Assembly: GCF_001436255.1 (NCBI RefSeq)
Contig: NZ_AZEI01000086.1
Coordinates: 1 to 42,961, forward strand
Direction of reading: 5' to 3'
Length of the DNA: 42,961 bases
DNA from: Lentilactobacillus rapi DSM 19907 = JCM 15042
GTDB lineage: Bacteria; Bacillota; Bacilli; Lactobacillales; Lactobacillaceae
Shown here: one piece after another, positions 32,839 to 41,841 of the stretch
How the letters are laid out: each line of letters begins with the position of its first letter
How positions within the stretch are numbered: the stretch's first letter is position 1
Notes under the pieces: model-generated
The model's input: the letters and a program-made list of their open reading frames with translations, nothing else
The model's database searches: none
What the model was told of the DNA's origin: nothing
Position numbers and translations under genes: made by a program

Positions 32839-33636
32839 CTACTTACCCAGTTCAAACAACTGGGCCATCATGCCCGAGCCATCCGCGTGGAAACTAAATG
32901 CTGGCTCGCTATAGGTTGCCCATTTATTTAATTCAGTGTCTCGGTGTTCCTGATCACAAGTCAACAATTCGTTGCTGGCAGTTTTGGCGGTCTTCTTGTA
33001 TGAAACGAGGCCGTTGCTGTTATAGACCAACATTGCTCCTAGGCCGGTATTGGTTGTAGCAATTCCTGTCGACAAAAAGTAAGCTGGCAATACTGCCATA
33101 ACTTCGGCGTACCCACTGAGGTTGGCATTGTAAGATTGTCCATTCGGACGGACATGGCTTGTCTTTTGCCATAATTCCTTTGAGCGGACAATTGCTTTTG
33201 ATTTCAAAGACTTGTTGTGCTTGAATGACTTCAAGCCTTGGGTTGCTCTGTAGGCGTTGATCTGCTTTAGGTACTGCTTCTCAACTCGACGAGCCAATGT
33301 CGATTCTTTTATGTACTTCACGGTCAGTGAGGCGGGCATTTGGGCGTAGGCATAGTCTTTCTGAAGCTGATAAGGGACGTAGCCTTTTACCTTTTTAACG
33401 TACCCCTTCGATGAGGTATAACCACCGGTTGCAGAATAAGCCAAACCGGATCCAAATGCCGACACGCCGTTGACCGACCGATGATAAGTGAGTGGTGCGC
33501 GAACTTGTTGGCCGGTCGTTGAAACATAATTAACGGTCATTGCTTTAATAGTCTGTGCGTTCGCCACTGAAGCCGAAGCACATAAGAATCCTAACGCCAG
33601 CCCCAATGAGGTCAGCACTTTACATATTGATTTCAT
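32839..33636 (-). CDS. Secreted CAP/SCP-domain protein
   Basis: 265-aa exported protein. The signal peptide (ICKVLTSLGLALGFLCASAS) ends at ANA-QT. A MucBP-like segment (VNYVSTTGQQVRAPLTY) and a short module lead to a CAP domain from about residue 120: LKQINAYRATQGLKSFKHN, an ELWQKTSHVRPNGQ segment containing the family His, and a late Glu-His region (CDQEHRDTE). CAP proteins of lactobacilli are wall-associated with unknown activity. The start is ATG 33636 after GGGGGAC; the longer frame from 33693 adds a non-signal stretch. It is convergent with the small secreted protein gene. Confidence 0.78.
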   Translation of the reverse strand: MKSICKVLTSLGLALGFLCASASVANAQTIKAMTVNYVSTTGQQVRAPLTYHRSVNGVSAFGSGLAYSATGGYTSSKGYVKKVKGYVPYQLQKDYAYAQMPASLTVKYIKESTLARRVEKQYLKQINAYRATQGLKSFKHNKSLKSKAIVRSKELWQKTSHVRPNGQSYNANLSGYAEVMAVLPAYFLSTGIATTNTGLGAMLVYNSNGLVSYKKTAKTASNELLTCDQEHRDTELNKWATYSEPAFSFHADGSGMMAQLFELGK

Positions 33637-33898
33637 GTTAAGTCCCCCAAAAGAAAGAATGAATAAATGATCACAAACAGTAATTAATTTCATTATAGCA
33701 AATCCTGCCAGCCCCGTTCTAATAAATTTGGGGGTGGCCTTGAATTTTAAGAGTGCTTGATTTGGAATTAGGAGAGCGATAACATAAATAGTTGTGACTA
33801 AAGTGTTAACCTTTTATTTGGTTTAACTTATTAATTGGTAATATGAAAGGTTACGACAGTATTCTCGGGATGTTGACAATAATTGGGAGGGAATCAGG

Positions 33899-35251
33899 AT
33901 GTCTATCGTGCAAATTTTGTTATACATAAGTTTAGTGGCCACGATTTTATACATTATTTGGGATCTGTTTTTGTTTCATTTTCGCGGTAAAACGCCAGCT
34001 ATCAGTCCACATCAGCAACGGAATTTAAGAAATCTGTATCTGATGGTACCAGCGTTAAACGAGGCTAATACGATTGGTTTCACTGTTAAGACCATTTTAA
34101 AAGATTTAAAACACCTTCAATTGGATCGGGTAAAACTGGTCGTGATCGATGACGGCAGTGATGACGGGACCGGTGAGGTGCTTCGTCATTTTAAAGATCC
34201 TGACTTGCATGTCATTACGAGAAAAATGCCGACTGCCCGCCATGGCAAAGGAGATGCGTTAAATACCGGTCTTGAGTATATTCGAAATCAAGTTCAGGAT
34301 GATGAAGCTTCTGCGACGTTAATCGGGGTCATTGATGCTGATTCGCAGCCAAATCAAGCTTTTTTCGAACAAGTCGTTCATGCCTATAATTATTCGGATC
34401 GAGATATGTTACAAACCGGGGTTCATGTTTATGAAGATCATAGTTGGTGGACGATTTTGCAAAACTTTGGGTTCAATACCATTAATCGATTAGCCCAGAC
34501 CGCCCGAAGTCAGATGCAAAGCGCAATTGCCAGTGGAAATGGGCAATTTATGACTTATGAGATGGCAACAACAATTGGCTGGAGCAGATCAGCCTTGTTG
34601 GACGATATGGATTGTTCCTTGAGAGGGATGTTGCATGGGTATAAAGCAGTTTTTTTGCCAAATGTGAGTGTTCCCCAAATGGGTGTCCATCATTATTGGC
34701 CGCTTATAAAACAGCGAACTCGTTGGTGCCAGGGTGGCATTCAATGCTTCAAACAATACGGTAGGCGTATCGTGGCCAGCAAACAAATCAAGGCTTCGTT
34801 GAAGATTGACATTTTATTACTCCTGGCATTGCCGTTTGCATCACTGATTTATACGTTAGCAGGAATTATATCGATCATTGTGTTTGGTCATAGCTTATTG
34901 GTTCATCTGGGAGCAACTTTAATCGTCCTCGGATTATTGCTGGCTTTGAGTATAATTATCAATGGCGCAATGATTTATGCCGCTCATTTGAGTGCGCCCA
35001 CAGAAACTTACACAACTAAGCAAAAAGTAATTATCCTGTTTCTACAACCATTGTATGCATTTATTCAGAGCCCAGTTGTATACATTTCAATGAGTCGGGA
35101 GCTGCTTGGAAAGAGAGATTGGGCTAAGACGGCCCACTATAAACATTTGGCCCAGCCCACCGAACGTCATGATGCTGTGATTCAGGACAAATTAACATCC
35201 TCTTCAATAGATCCTGCTAAGCCCAGGGAAGAAGATATTTCCCAAAAGTAA
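33899..35251 (+). CDS. GT2 glycosyltransferase, membrane-bound, processive type
   Basis: 450-aa protein. One N-terminal membrane helix (residues ~5-25) is followed by a GT2 catalytic domain with PALNEANTIG, VVIDDGSDDGT, the DxD-like VIDADSQP, a DDMD acid motif near 240 and the QTRW-like QRTRWCQGG near 278, then three or four C-terminal helices. Acid, QxxRW and the flanking helices are typical of processive polymer synthases (hyaluronan, cellulose, PNAG type). It probably makes or extends a surface polysaccharide. RBS GGGAGGGAAT lies 5 bp before the ATG. No other polysaccharide gene is adjacent, so the product is unknown. Confidence 0.83.
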   Translation: MSIVQILLYISLVATILYIIWDLFLFHFRGKTPAISPHQQRNLRNLYLMVPALNEANTIGFTVKTILKDLKHLQLDRVKLVVIDDGSDDGTGEVLRHFKDPDLHVITRKMPTARHGKGDALNTGLEYIRNQVQDDEASATLIGVIDADSQPNQAFFEQVVHAYNYSDRDMLQTGVHVYEDHSWWTILQNFGFNTINRLAQTARSQMQSAIASGNGQFMTYEMATTIGWSRSALLDDMDCSLRGMLHGYKAVFLPNVSVPQMGVHHYWPLIKQRTRWCQGGIQCFKQYGRRIVASKQIKASLKIDILLLLALPFASLIYTLAGIISIIVFGHSLLVHLGATLIVLGLLLALSIIINGAMIYAAHLSAPTETYTTKQKVIILFLQPLYAFIQSPVVYISMSRELLGKRDWAKTAHYKHLAQPTERHDAVIQDKLTSSSIDPAKPREEDISQK

Positions 35252-35406
35252 TTAAAAGGCGTTAATCGAGTTGATGCTCGAATTAATAAAAATTAGAGAA
35301 TTATTTGAAAATAATCATTTAAATTCGAAAGACAAGTAGCAAAGTTACTTCTATAAATGACAAAGAATCAAGACAATCAGTGCAAAAAATTAAATATAGT
35401 TAACGG

Positions 35407-35435
35407 TTGACAGATAATTCGAAACGGATTATGGT
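35407..35435 (+). promoter_or_regulatory. Promoter of the T-box-controlled peptide operon
   Basis: A perfect TTGACA at 35407-35412 and TATGGT at 35430-35435 are 17 bp apart, just upstream of the T-box leader. Confidence 0.7.
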
Positions 35436-35441
35436 GGTTAC

Positions 35442-35736
35442 ATTAAATGTTGATGAGAAAAAATAAAGCGTTGACGAAGAAAGTAGTGCATGAAGACGTT
35501 GGGTAGCGAACCTGGATGAGTGAAAGCAGGGACAACAATTCGTGGACGAAAATCACTTTTGAGCTATGGGCTGAACTAAGTAGGTAACCATCGGTACGCA
35601 ACCGTTACAAATGCGGCAAATCGCAATTCCAGCAATTCGGGATTGCCGTTTGTGTGAGGCTTTTTTAGCAAACAAAGGTGGTACAGTGCGTTGAGCGCCC
35701 TTTCAGAGACTTATTTCTCTGAGAGGGCGCTTTTTT
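35442..35736 (+). promoter_or_regulatory. T-box leader upstream of pip-oppA
   Basis: The leader has an AGTA-type bulge (GAAAGTAGTG near 35480), a stem I with GAACCTGGATGAGTGAAAGCAGG, stem III near 35625-35660 (CAATTCC..GGGATTG), the T-box AAGGTGGTACAGTGCG at 35675-35690, and a terminator GCGCCCT.TCAGAGA / TCTCTGA.AGGGCGC with T6 at 35695-35736. The specifier region GAAAATCAC (near 35549) reads most naturally as ATC (isoleucine) followed by A, but this was not modelled. Isoleucine or another amino acid shortage would then induce peptide uptake and cleavage. Confidence 0.8.
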
Positions 35737-35766
35737 CTTGTCAAGATCAAAGGAGATGGCAGTTAG

Positions 35767-36670
35767 ATGCATGAAGGTAGTCGGATTTTAACGTTGGATA
35801 ATGGATTCCACTTATTTACAAGAACAGTTGGTGAAGGGGATGTGAAGTTGCTCTGTGTCCATGGCGGGCCGGGGAGTAATCACGAGGAGTTTGAAAACTT
35901 TGGTGAACGACTTGCTAAATATGGTGTCCAAGTTTCAATGTACGATCAGCTGGGGTCGTTTTATTCCGATCAACCCGACTTTACCAAGCCGGAGAATCAA
36001 AAGTATTTGACCCTTGATTATTACTTGTCGGAATTAGAAGAGGTTCGCCAGAAACTTGGCCTAGACAACTTTTACTTGTTGGGTCATTCTTGGGGCGGCT
36101 TGTTAGCTCAGGAATATGCCTTGAAATACGGTGACCATCTCAAAGGCGTTGTCGTTATGAGCATGATCGATAACATTGAGGAGTACACGGTTCACATTAA
36201 TCAGCTTCGCGAGAAAACATTCTCCAAGTTTGAAGTTGATTACATGAAAGATGTTGAAGAACACGAGCGGTTTGATGATCCGAAGTATCAAGAATTGGTT
36301 GCCCAACTTTATAAGATCTATGTCAATCGCCATCCGGAGCGAGCGCCACGGCATTTAGTCGAGACAATGGCAACCCCGGTGTATAACCATTTTTCAGGGA
36401 AACAACGAGTTTGTGATGGTTGGCACCCTGAATGGGTGGGATCGCCGAGCTGATATTCATAACATCACCGTACCAACACTACTAACATTTGGGGATCACG
36501 ACACTATGCCTCTAGCGACCGCCCAACGGATGCACAAAGAGATTCCCCACTCCCGGTTGGTACTTACCCCAGATGGCGGGCATTGTCATAGTATCGACAA
36601 TCCGACGGCGTTTTTCAGCACCCTTGGAGAATTCCTCACGGATGTTGAAACCGGAAACTTTAAAGATTAA
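35767..36670 (+). pseudogene. Proline iminopeptidase, frameshifted
   Basis: Alpha/beta-hydrolase that would release N-terminal proline from peptides. The first frame (35767-36453) has VHGGPGSNHEEF (oxyanion region) and GHSWGGLLAQEYA (nucleophile Ser). The rest (DRRADIHNITVPTLL, GDHDTMP with the catalytic Asp, GGHCHSIDNP with the His) is in the next frame up to 36670. Removing one T from the run 36390-36394 restores a single ~301-aa protein, the usual length. So there is one frameshift, either real, phase-variable or an assembly error. RBS AAAGGAGAT precedes the ATG. It is the first gene after the T-box, with OppA 33 bp downstream. Confidence 0.85.
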
Positions 36671-36703
36671 TGATTCAAAAATTGATGGTTGGAGGGATTA
36701 CAG

Positions 36704-38323
36704 ATGAGAAAATTATTATTAACTTTGATGGTTGGCGCCTCAACGGTGTTACTAGCTGCTTGTGGCAGTAAAACTTCCAGTTCCAAACGAAATTCAGTCT
36801 CACTCATGCAGACGTCGGAACTCCTGTCGCTGGATACGTCGGAGCATGCGGATTTCACAACTTGGAATACGTTGGAAAACAGTATGGAAGGCCTATATCG
36901 GGCTAACAAAGAAAATGAACCGGCGCCGGCTTCGGCAACTTCCGTGGTTAAGCCCACGGATCATGGGTTAACCTATACGTTCCATCTTCGTAAAAATGCC
37001 AAATGGAGCAATGGTGATCCGTTGACTGCCCAGGATTTTGTGACTGCCTGGCGGCGATCGGTATCCCCAACTTCTAAATCTGGATACAATTACATATTCT
37101 CTGGAATTAAAAATGCTGACGCGATTACAGCAAATAAAAAGTCACCTAAGACCCTTGGTGCCTATGCTTTAAACAAACATACCTTCCAGGTTAAGCTGGA
37201 TCACCCAATGCCTTATTTCAACAAGATGATGGTGTTGCCAGCCTTCTTCCCCGAGAATCCAACGGCATTAAAGAAATTTGGCTCTAAATACGGCACGCAA
37301 TCGAAATATATGTATTACAACGGTCCGTTTAAGGTTACCGGCTGGAATGGGACCAATGATAACTGGACGTTAAAGCGCAATAAGTATTATTACGATCAAA
37401 AAGCCATTCACTTGAATGAATTGAAATATAGTGTGGTCAAGGATGCCAATACGGCTCATGAACTATTTGACCAAAAGAAACTGGATGATGCGACGATTAC
37501 CGGGGTAACCGCCAAGAGCCTTCAGAAGAACAAGGACTTAATTCATGAACGAAAAGCGGGCACCTATTATCTGCGATTGAATTTACGAAAGGGCCGACCA
37601 TTGACCAATCAAAAGATGCGCCAAGCCCTGAGCCTCGTTTTGAATCGGGAACAATTAACCAAGGATGTTCTTGCGGACGGATCTGAACCAGCTTACACCT
37701 ATACATCACGCGACTTAACCAAGGATCCAACAACTGGCAAAGATTTTGCGACAGAAACCAAGCCAGCCGATACCTACGATGTTGCCAAAGCCAAGAAGTT
37801 GTGGGCAGAGGGGGTTAAGGAATCTGGTCAAAAAGGAACCGTTAAGATGGATGTCGTTGGCGATGATCAAACCATCACGAAGAACGTTGCCCAATTTGTT
37901 CAGGCTTCCGTTAAGAAATCATTGCCGGGAGCAGACGTTGCTGTTAAGAGTTTGCCAACGAAGGGCCAACAATCGGCTGAAGCTAACGGAACCTTCGACA
38001 TGGAGCAGATATTCTGGTTAGCTGATTTTGCTGATCCAATCAGTTTCATGGGAATTTTGCAGAGCAGTAACCCTCAGGACTACGGGAAATATAAAGATAG
38101 TTACTTCGATAAACAATACCAGGAAGCAAGCAGTTCTCATGCTGCGGATCCAAAACAGTACTGGCAAAACATGCGCAATCTCCAAGAGCGCTTGAACACC
38201 ACGATGCCGGTTGTCCCGCTGTATCAAATGGTTGAAAGCCACTTGGTTAATCCGAATTTGAAAGGCGTTTTGCGTCATCCAGTTGGGGAGGATGATTACA
38301 CGCGGGCTTATTTGAGTGATTAG
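36704..38323 (+). CDS. Oligopeptide ABC transporter substrate-binding lipoprotein (OppA-like)
   Basis: 539-aa exported lipoprotein. The signal (LLLTLMVGASTVLLAAC) carries the lipobox LAAC. The mature SBP_bac_5 domain has TYTFHLRKNAKWSNGDPLTAQDF near residue 85 and RQALSLVLNREQL near 310, both typical of OppA. It would bind extracellular peptides for an Opp permease not in the window. Start ATG 36704 after GGAGGGATT; the frame from 36689 has no RBS. It follows the pip gene by 33 bp and is probably under the same T-box, so peptide uptake and proline-peptide cleavage are co-regulated. A terminator follows at 38351. Confidence 0.9.
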   Translation: MRKLLLTLMVGASTVLLAACGSKTSSSKRNSVSLMQTSELLSLDTSEHADFTTWNTLENSMEGLYRANKENEPAPASATSVVKPTDHGLTYTFHLRKNAKWSNGDPLTAQDFVTAWRRSVSPTSKSGYNYIFSGIKNADAITANKKSPKTLGAYALNKHTFQVKLDHPMPYFNKMMVLPAFFPENPTALKKFGSKYGTQSKYMYYNGPFKVTGWNGTNDNWTLKRNKYYYDQKAIHLNELKYSVVKDANTAHELFDQKKLDDATITGVTAKSLQKNKDLIHERKAGTYYLRLNLRKGRPLTNQKMRQALSLVLNREQLTKDVLADGSEPAYTYTSRDLTKDPTTGKDFATETKPADTYDVAKAKKLWAEGVKESGQKGTVKMDVVGDDQTITKNVAQFVQASVKKSLPGADVAVKSLPTKGQQSAEANGTFDMEQIFWLADFADPISFMGILQSSNPQDYGKYKDSYFDKQYQEASSSHAADPKQYWQNMRNLQERLNTTMPVVPLYQMVESHLVNPNLKGVLRHPVGEDDYTRAYLSD

Positions 38324-38350
38324 ATAGTTAATTGGAGTGAAATTTAAACG

Positions 38351-38376
38351 AGAAGTCAGAGATGGCTTCTTTTTTC
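38351..38376 (+). terminator. Terminator after oppA
   Basis: AGAAGTCA pairs with TGGCTTCT around GAGA, followed by six T. Confidence 0.85.
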
Positions 38377-38494
38377 ATGAAATAATTTAACAAACTGTGA
38401 AATGATTGTGTTGGTAATATTTGGAAGCTGTATAATTAAATCGTTAACTGTTGATAATATAGTTAGCAATTTACATTTATTGGAGGGATCAATT

Positions 38495-38881
38495 ATGAGG
38501 GGAAACAAAGTAATTGCAGTTGCATTGCTATCGGTGGGAATCGGCTTGGGCGTTACAGCGGTCACTCCGGCCAATGCTGCCAGCTGGCATAGTGGCACGC
38601 CAAAAATATTGAGACATACTTGGCGAGGGTATGGAAAGTCCCAATGGTATAACTGGAAATTTACAGCCACAAAGATTAAAGCGTGGAACAATGATAAAAG
38701 TGCGGCGGATTATGGGTCTTCTGAATACTGGAAGAATGTTAAGTACAAGAAGAGTAGCGGGACGACTTATAAACTAACTGGTTTTGCTGGCAAGGAGAAG
38801 GATCGTTTTACTGTAAAAGTGAATGGTTCGGCCATTCATGTTTGGCAAGGAACTACTGATACTCTTTATTATCGAAAGTAA
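38495..38881 (+). CDS. Small secreted protein, WHxGTPxxLR family (paralogue 2)
   Basis: 128-aa exported protein. The signal (VIAVALLSVGIGLGVTAVT) ends near ANA-ASW. ASWHSGTPKILRHTWRGYGK is shared in pattern with the protein at 32226. The rest is Lys/Trp/Tyr-rich and cysteine-free. The ATG at 38495 has a strong RBS (TGGAGGGAT); the longer frame from 38402 includes no signal start. It opens a run of three exported proteins (38495, 38902, 39493) with gaps of 20 and 15 bp, so probably one operon of unknown role. Confidence 0.75.
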   Translation: MRGNKVIAVALLSVGIGLGVTAVTPANAASWHSGTPKILRHTWRGYGKSQWYNWKFTATKIKAWNNDKSAADYGSSEYWKNVKYKKSSGTTYKLTGFAGKEKDRFTVKVNGSAIHVWQGTTDTLYYRK

Positions 38882-38901
38882 AATAATTGGGGGAATTTCA
38901 C

Positions 38902-39477
38902 ATGGAAAACAATAAACTACGAAGAGCAGCTATAGCAGTCTTAAGTACACTAGCGATTATCTTATTTTTTACTTCAACAACCGCTAATGCTAGTACAAAG
39001 ACATACCGTGATCATCGCGATAACGCTACGGTTACCGTTCACAAGAAGGGCAGTAAAATTGTTTCGGTCGTTTATCAACTTAAGAACACTAGCAAATATA
39101 AGAAACATTATCAAAAACGGTCAAAATTTTATACCAAGGTATCTGTGATTAATTCCAAGACGGCTAAGTTGCTGCGAAAAAACTATAAAGGCACGATCAC
39201 ATTTAATCGTGTGATGGGGTATTATGGTAAATCTTACGCTAATGAGCAGACAACTCCAGTTAAAGGGATGACCAACGATGCTACTGACGCAATTTTCATG
39301 AATGTTTCTTACTTTGGTAAGAACCCAAGTAAGTATCACAATGCGCTGCTTTCGTTTGGATATTGGTGGAATGTTATGGATGAGGCACCGAAAGGGAACC
39401 CAGAAGGAAACGCTGTTGTGATGAAGAATGGTCGAGTTTCGTTTTCAGACAATTTTTATGAAAAGTTACCGGATTAA
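38902..39477 (+). CDS. Secreted protein of unknown function
   Basis: 191-aa protein with an N-terminal signal (AAIAVLSTLAIILFFTST, cut near ANA-ST). The mature part begins TKTYRDHRDNATVTVHKKG and then has FNRVMGYYGKSYANEQTTP and MNVSYFGKNPSKY; no family recognised, no cysteines. Start ATG 38902 after TGGGGGAATT. It is the middle gene of the three-gene exported-protein run. Its cargo-like beta-strand pattern suggests a small folded domain rather than a structural linker. Confidence 0.65.
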   Translation: MENNKLRRAAIAVLSTLAIILFFTSTTANASTKTYRDHRDNATVTVHKKGSKIVSVVYQLKNTSKYKKHYQKRSKFYTKVSVINSKTAKLLRKNYKGTITFNRVMGYYGKSYANEQTTPVKGMTNDATDAIFMNVSYFGKNPSKYHNALLSFGYWWNVMDEAPKGNPEGNAVVMKNGRVSFSDNFYEKLPD

Positions 39478-39492
39478 ACGAGGGGCTGTCTA

Positions 39493-40437
39493 ATGAAAAA
39501 TTCCATATTAAAACGGGTGCTCATATTGGTTTCAATCATGACTGCGATTCTTGTTTCGGTGGTTGCCACGACGACATCAGTGAGTGCTGACAATAAATAT
39601 AAAGTCGTTAAAAATTATTATTTCAGCCCGCAGCAATATCACGTGAAGGGTGAAATTTACAAAAAGTCGTTTTCTGGCTTTGTTTCGCACAAGTACCGTC
39701 AGAAGGCTACTTGGTTTGAGACTCAACAGAAGTCGCTCATTCGTCAACCTAATGGGAAAAAGGTGGTTTATTATTATATTGGGACGTCGATACCACAACT
39801 TGACCAAAATGCTGGGTTAACTGGTTATAAACCGTTAGGCGGTTGGATTAAGAAAGGACAGCTTTATCATCGAAGAAGTCAGGCTCAGCCTAAACGTGAC
39901 CTTGCTTATCTCAGAGAATTAGTAAGCACAATGCCCGAAAGCGCTCAAAAACAGATTTTGCCAATCTTTTCCAAGATCCATTTGGGGACTGCATATACTG
40001 GTTATACTGATAGCGACATGTCTGGTCGGATGACGCCCAAAAATATGAAGAAGCTGATGGCGGCACTGAACAATGAACAAACAATCTCTGATATTGAAAA
40101 TGCCATTCCTGATGCATCAATCGAAACCGATGATGAGGACTTTTATCCAACTTGGCAAGCTGCCGATCTTTACAAGATTTATCATCATTTCCGGCCACGA
40201 TTTAAGCAGGAAATGAAGTCCTTAAAAGGTGCCGACCGATATGCCAGCAAGTTAAAAGAAATTTCAACTTGGTCACAAAGCCAATATAACCATTACCAAA
40301 CAAGGCATAATGACGCTAACGGTGACCCCTGGGATCTGGGCGAATTTTCTGAAGACTATCTTTATGGTTTGCTTGCAGGCTTAGGTAGGTCAAATATGTC
40401 GTACAAAGCATCATCTCCATCGGCATACGCATTGTAG
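39493..40437 (+). CDS. Secreted protein of unknown function
   Basis: 314-aa protein. The signal (VLILVSIMTAILVSVVATTT) ends near VSA-DN. Residues ~35-130 carry repeats of an SH3-like or GW-like kind (YHVKGEIYKKSF, LGGWIKKGQLYHR), suggesting wall binding; the C-terminal ~180 residues are helical with charged segments (DLAYLRELVSTMPESAQ). No enzyme motif was recognised. RBS GAGGGGCT lies 6 bp before the ATG. It is the last gene of the three-gene exported run. Confidence 0.65.
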   Translation: MKNSILKRVLILVSIMTAILVSVVATTTSVSADNKYKVVKNYYFSPQQYHVKGEIYKKSFSGFVSHKYRQKATWFETQQKSLIRQPNGKKVVYYYIGTSIPQLDQNAGLTGYKPLGGWIKKGQLYHRRSQAQPKRDLAYLRELVSTMPESAQKQILPIFSKIHLGTAYTGYTDSDMSGRMTPKNMKKLMAALNNEQTISDIENAIPDASIETDDEDFYPTWQAADLYKIYHHFRPRFKQEMKSLKGADRYASKLKEISTWSQSQYNHYQTRHNDANGDPWDLGEFSEDYLYGLLAGLGRSNMSYKASSPSAYAL

Positions 40438-40440
40438 TCA

Positions 40441-40636
40441 AAAAACTGGGAGAATAGTGTTTTAATCTCAAAATTTAGACAAAAGCGGTGATGCATTCGG
40501 ATTTTGGAATGCATCGCCGCTTTTGCTAAATGGCAAGGGTCAACTATTTGTCACAGCTTTCTTACCGAATAGTTGCGGCAATCAAAGCCGATGGTTACTG
40601 ATGGAAAATCAATATATGTCCAGCCTTTCTTTTATG
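40441..40636 (+). repeat. ~200-nt structured element, copy 2
   Basis: Same plan as 5888-6090: CTGGGA at the start with TCCAG near the end, a large hairpin (AAAAGCGG.GATGCATTC with GAATGCATC.CCGCTTTT), conserved ATTTA..TAAATGGC around it, ATAGT/ACTAT, TTTGTCACAGCTTT, and a 3' section with TACTGATGGAAAATCAATATA. The main stem shares no sequence with copy 1 but is equally well paired. It lies between two convergent genes, as copy 1 does. Confidence 0.7.
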
Positions 40637-40649
40637 CTAAGAAAGTTTT

Positions 40650-41594
40650 CTAAATAACCTTCAAATTAGTAATCAAAATACTTCCCACAATCACCAAAAT
40701 AGTTCCCAGCACAATCTTGACCATTTGATCGCCGGTCTTGTGTTCATGAAGGATGTAAATCCCACCAAAGGTGCCGACAATGATTCCCAACTGGGAAAGA
40801 GTGGCAGCCGTGGCTTGGCCGATTGATGGGTTGGCGGCGGAGATAAACATAAACAAATTTCCGATCGCCCAATCGATTCCCGTGACGATGTTCTTGGCTG
40901 CTGGCTTCGTTAATAGTTTGCGCTCCTGAAGGAAGAAGAAGCCGATTAAAAATGAACCGACAACTTGGCCAACTGCCTGTGGGGTCACGATCGCCGTCAT
41001 GTAATTGATGCCGTTGTTGGCGTTATGGATGGCCGGGCTAATAAAACCGAACTTGAATAACATGTTTGGAAAAATAAAATACAGGGCAAAACCAGCCGTT
41101 GAAGCTAAGATTGCGGCAATCCCTTCGCCGTACGAGACTGGCCGCTTTTTGGTAATTTTTTTCTCAGCCTTGGAACGGGCTGCAATTAGCAATGCGCCAA
41201 GAGTGACCAAGGCGATCGAAAGTACTCCGAATATCCACATCTTAATGGTGATCCATTCGTTGAGAATTGCAGCTGCGAGAAGGGCGTTGGCAATGATTTG
41301 CCCAGCCGTCGAGAGTGGGAAGGCCGCCGAGACGCCCATCTTTTTATAGGCAATAAATTGGCCGGCGGTTCCGACTGACCAGAATAAGCCGGAAAACAGA
41401 CCAACCAGCCAAATTCGGCCAGTGACTTCAACACCATTGGGCATCACAAAGAACAGGTAGACACCAATTCCCAGTAGCAAAGCGCCACAGGATTCCCCGA
41501 AGGTTTGTTGAGCAGCAGATCCGCCCATTTTCGTACCGATGATTCCAGTAGCTCCCCATGCGAGGGGTGGAATTAATGCTAATAAAATACTCAT
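40650..41594 (-). CDS. GRP-family sugar uptake protein (GlcU/RbsU-like)
   Basis: 314-aa membrane protein with about 10 hydrophobic segments, the layout of glucose/ribose porters. The N-terminus LLALIPPLAWGATGIIGTKMGG and internal PLSTAGQIIANALLAAAIL and AIGNLFMFISAANPSIG are typical of the family. It would be a proton-coupled glucose or ribose importer; the sugar is not decided. RBS GGAGAAAAG lies 4-5 bp before the ATG. It faces the exported-protein run across structured element copy 2. No rbsK or rbsD is adjacent, which leaves glucose as likely as ribose. Confidence 0.83.
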   Translation of the reverse strand: MSILLALIPPLAWGATGIIGTKMGGSAAQQTFGESCGALLLGIGVYLFFVMPNGVEVTGRIWLVGLFSGLFWSVGTAGQFIAYKKMGVSAAFPLSTAGQIIANALLAAAILNEWITIKMWIFGVLSIALVTLGALLIAARSKAEKKITKKRPVSYGEGIAAILASTAGFALYFIFPNMLFKFGFISPAIHNANNGINYMTAIVTPQAVGQVVGSFLIGFFFLQERKLLTKPAAKNIVTGIDWAIGNLFMFISAANPSIGQATAATLSQLGIIVGTFGGIYILHEHKTGDQMVKIVLGTILVIVGSILITNLKVI

Positions 41595-41841
41595 GACTTT
41601 TCTCCATATTCATTTCAGATTTTCCCTCAAAAATAAAATAACAGGTGAGATTATATCACAGACGAAAGCGTTTTTAAAAACGAACCTGGATCAAAAAAAG
41701 GTAAAATCAAAATTATCTGAGACAATGATCCTTGATTTTGCGCCGATTATGGCCAATAAGTGAAGATGAAAATTTTTACCATTATTTTTAAATTTGGTCT
41801 ATACTAATAATTGAAATGACAAAGTGAAAGGAGCTCACACC

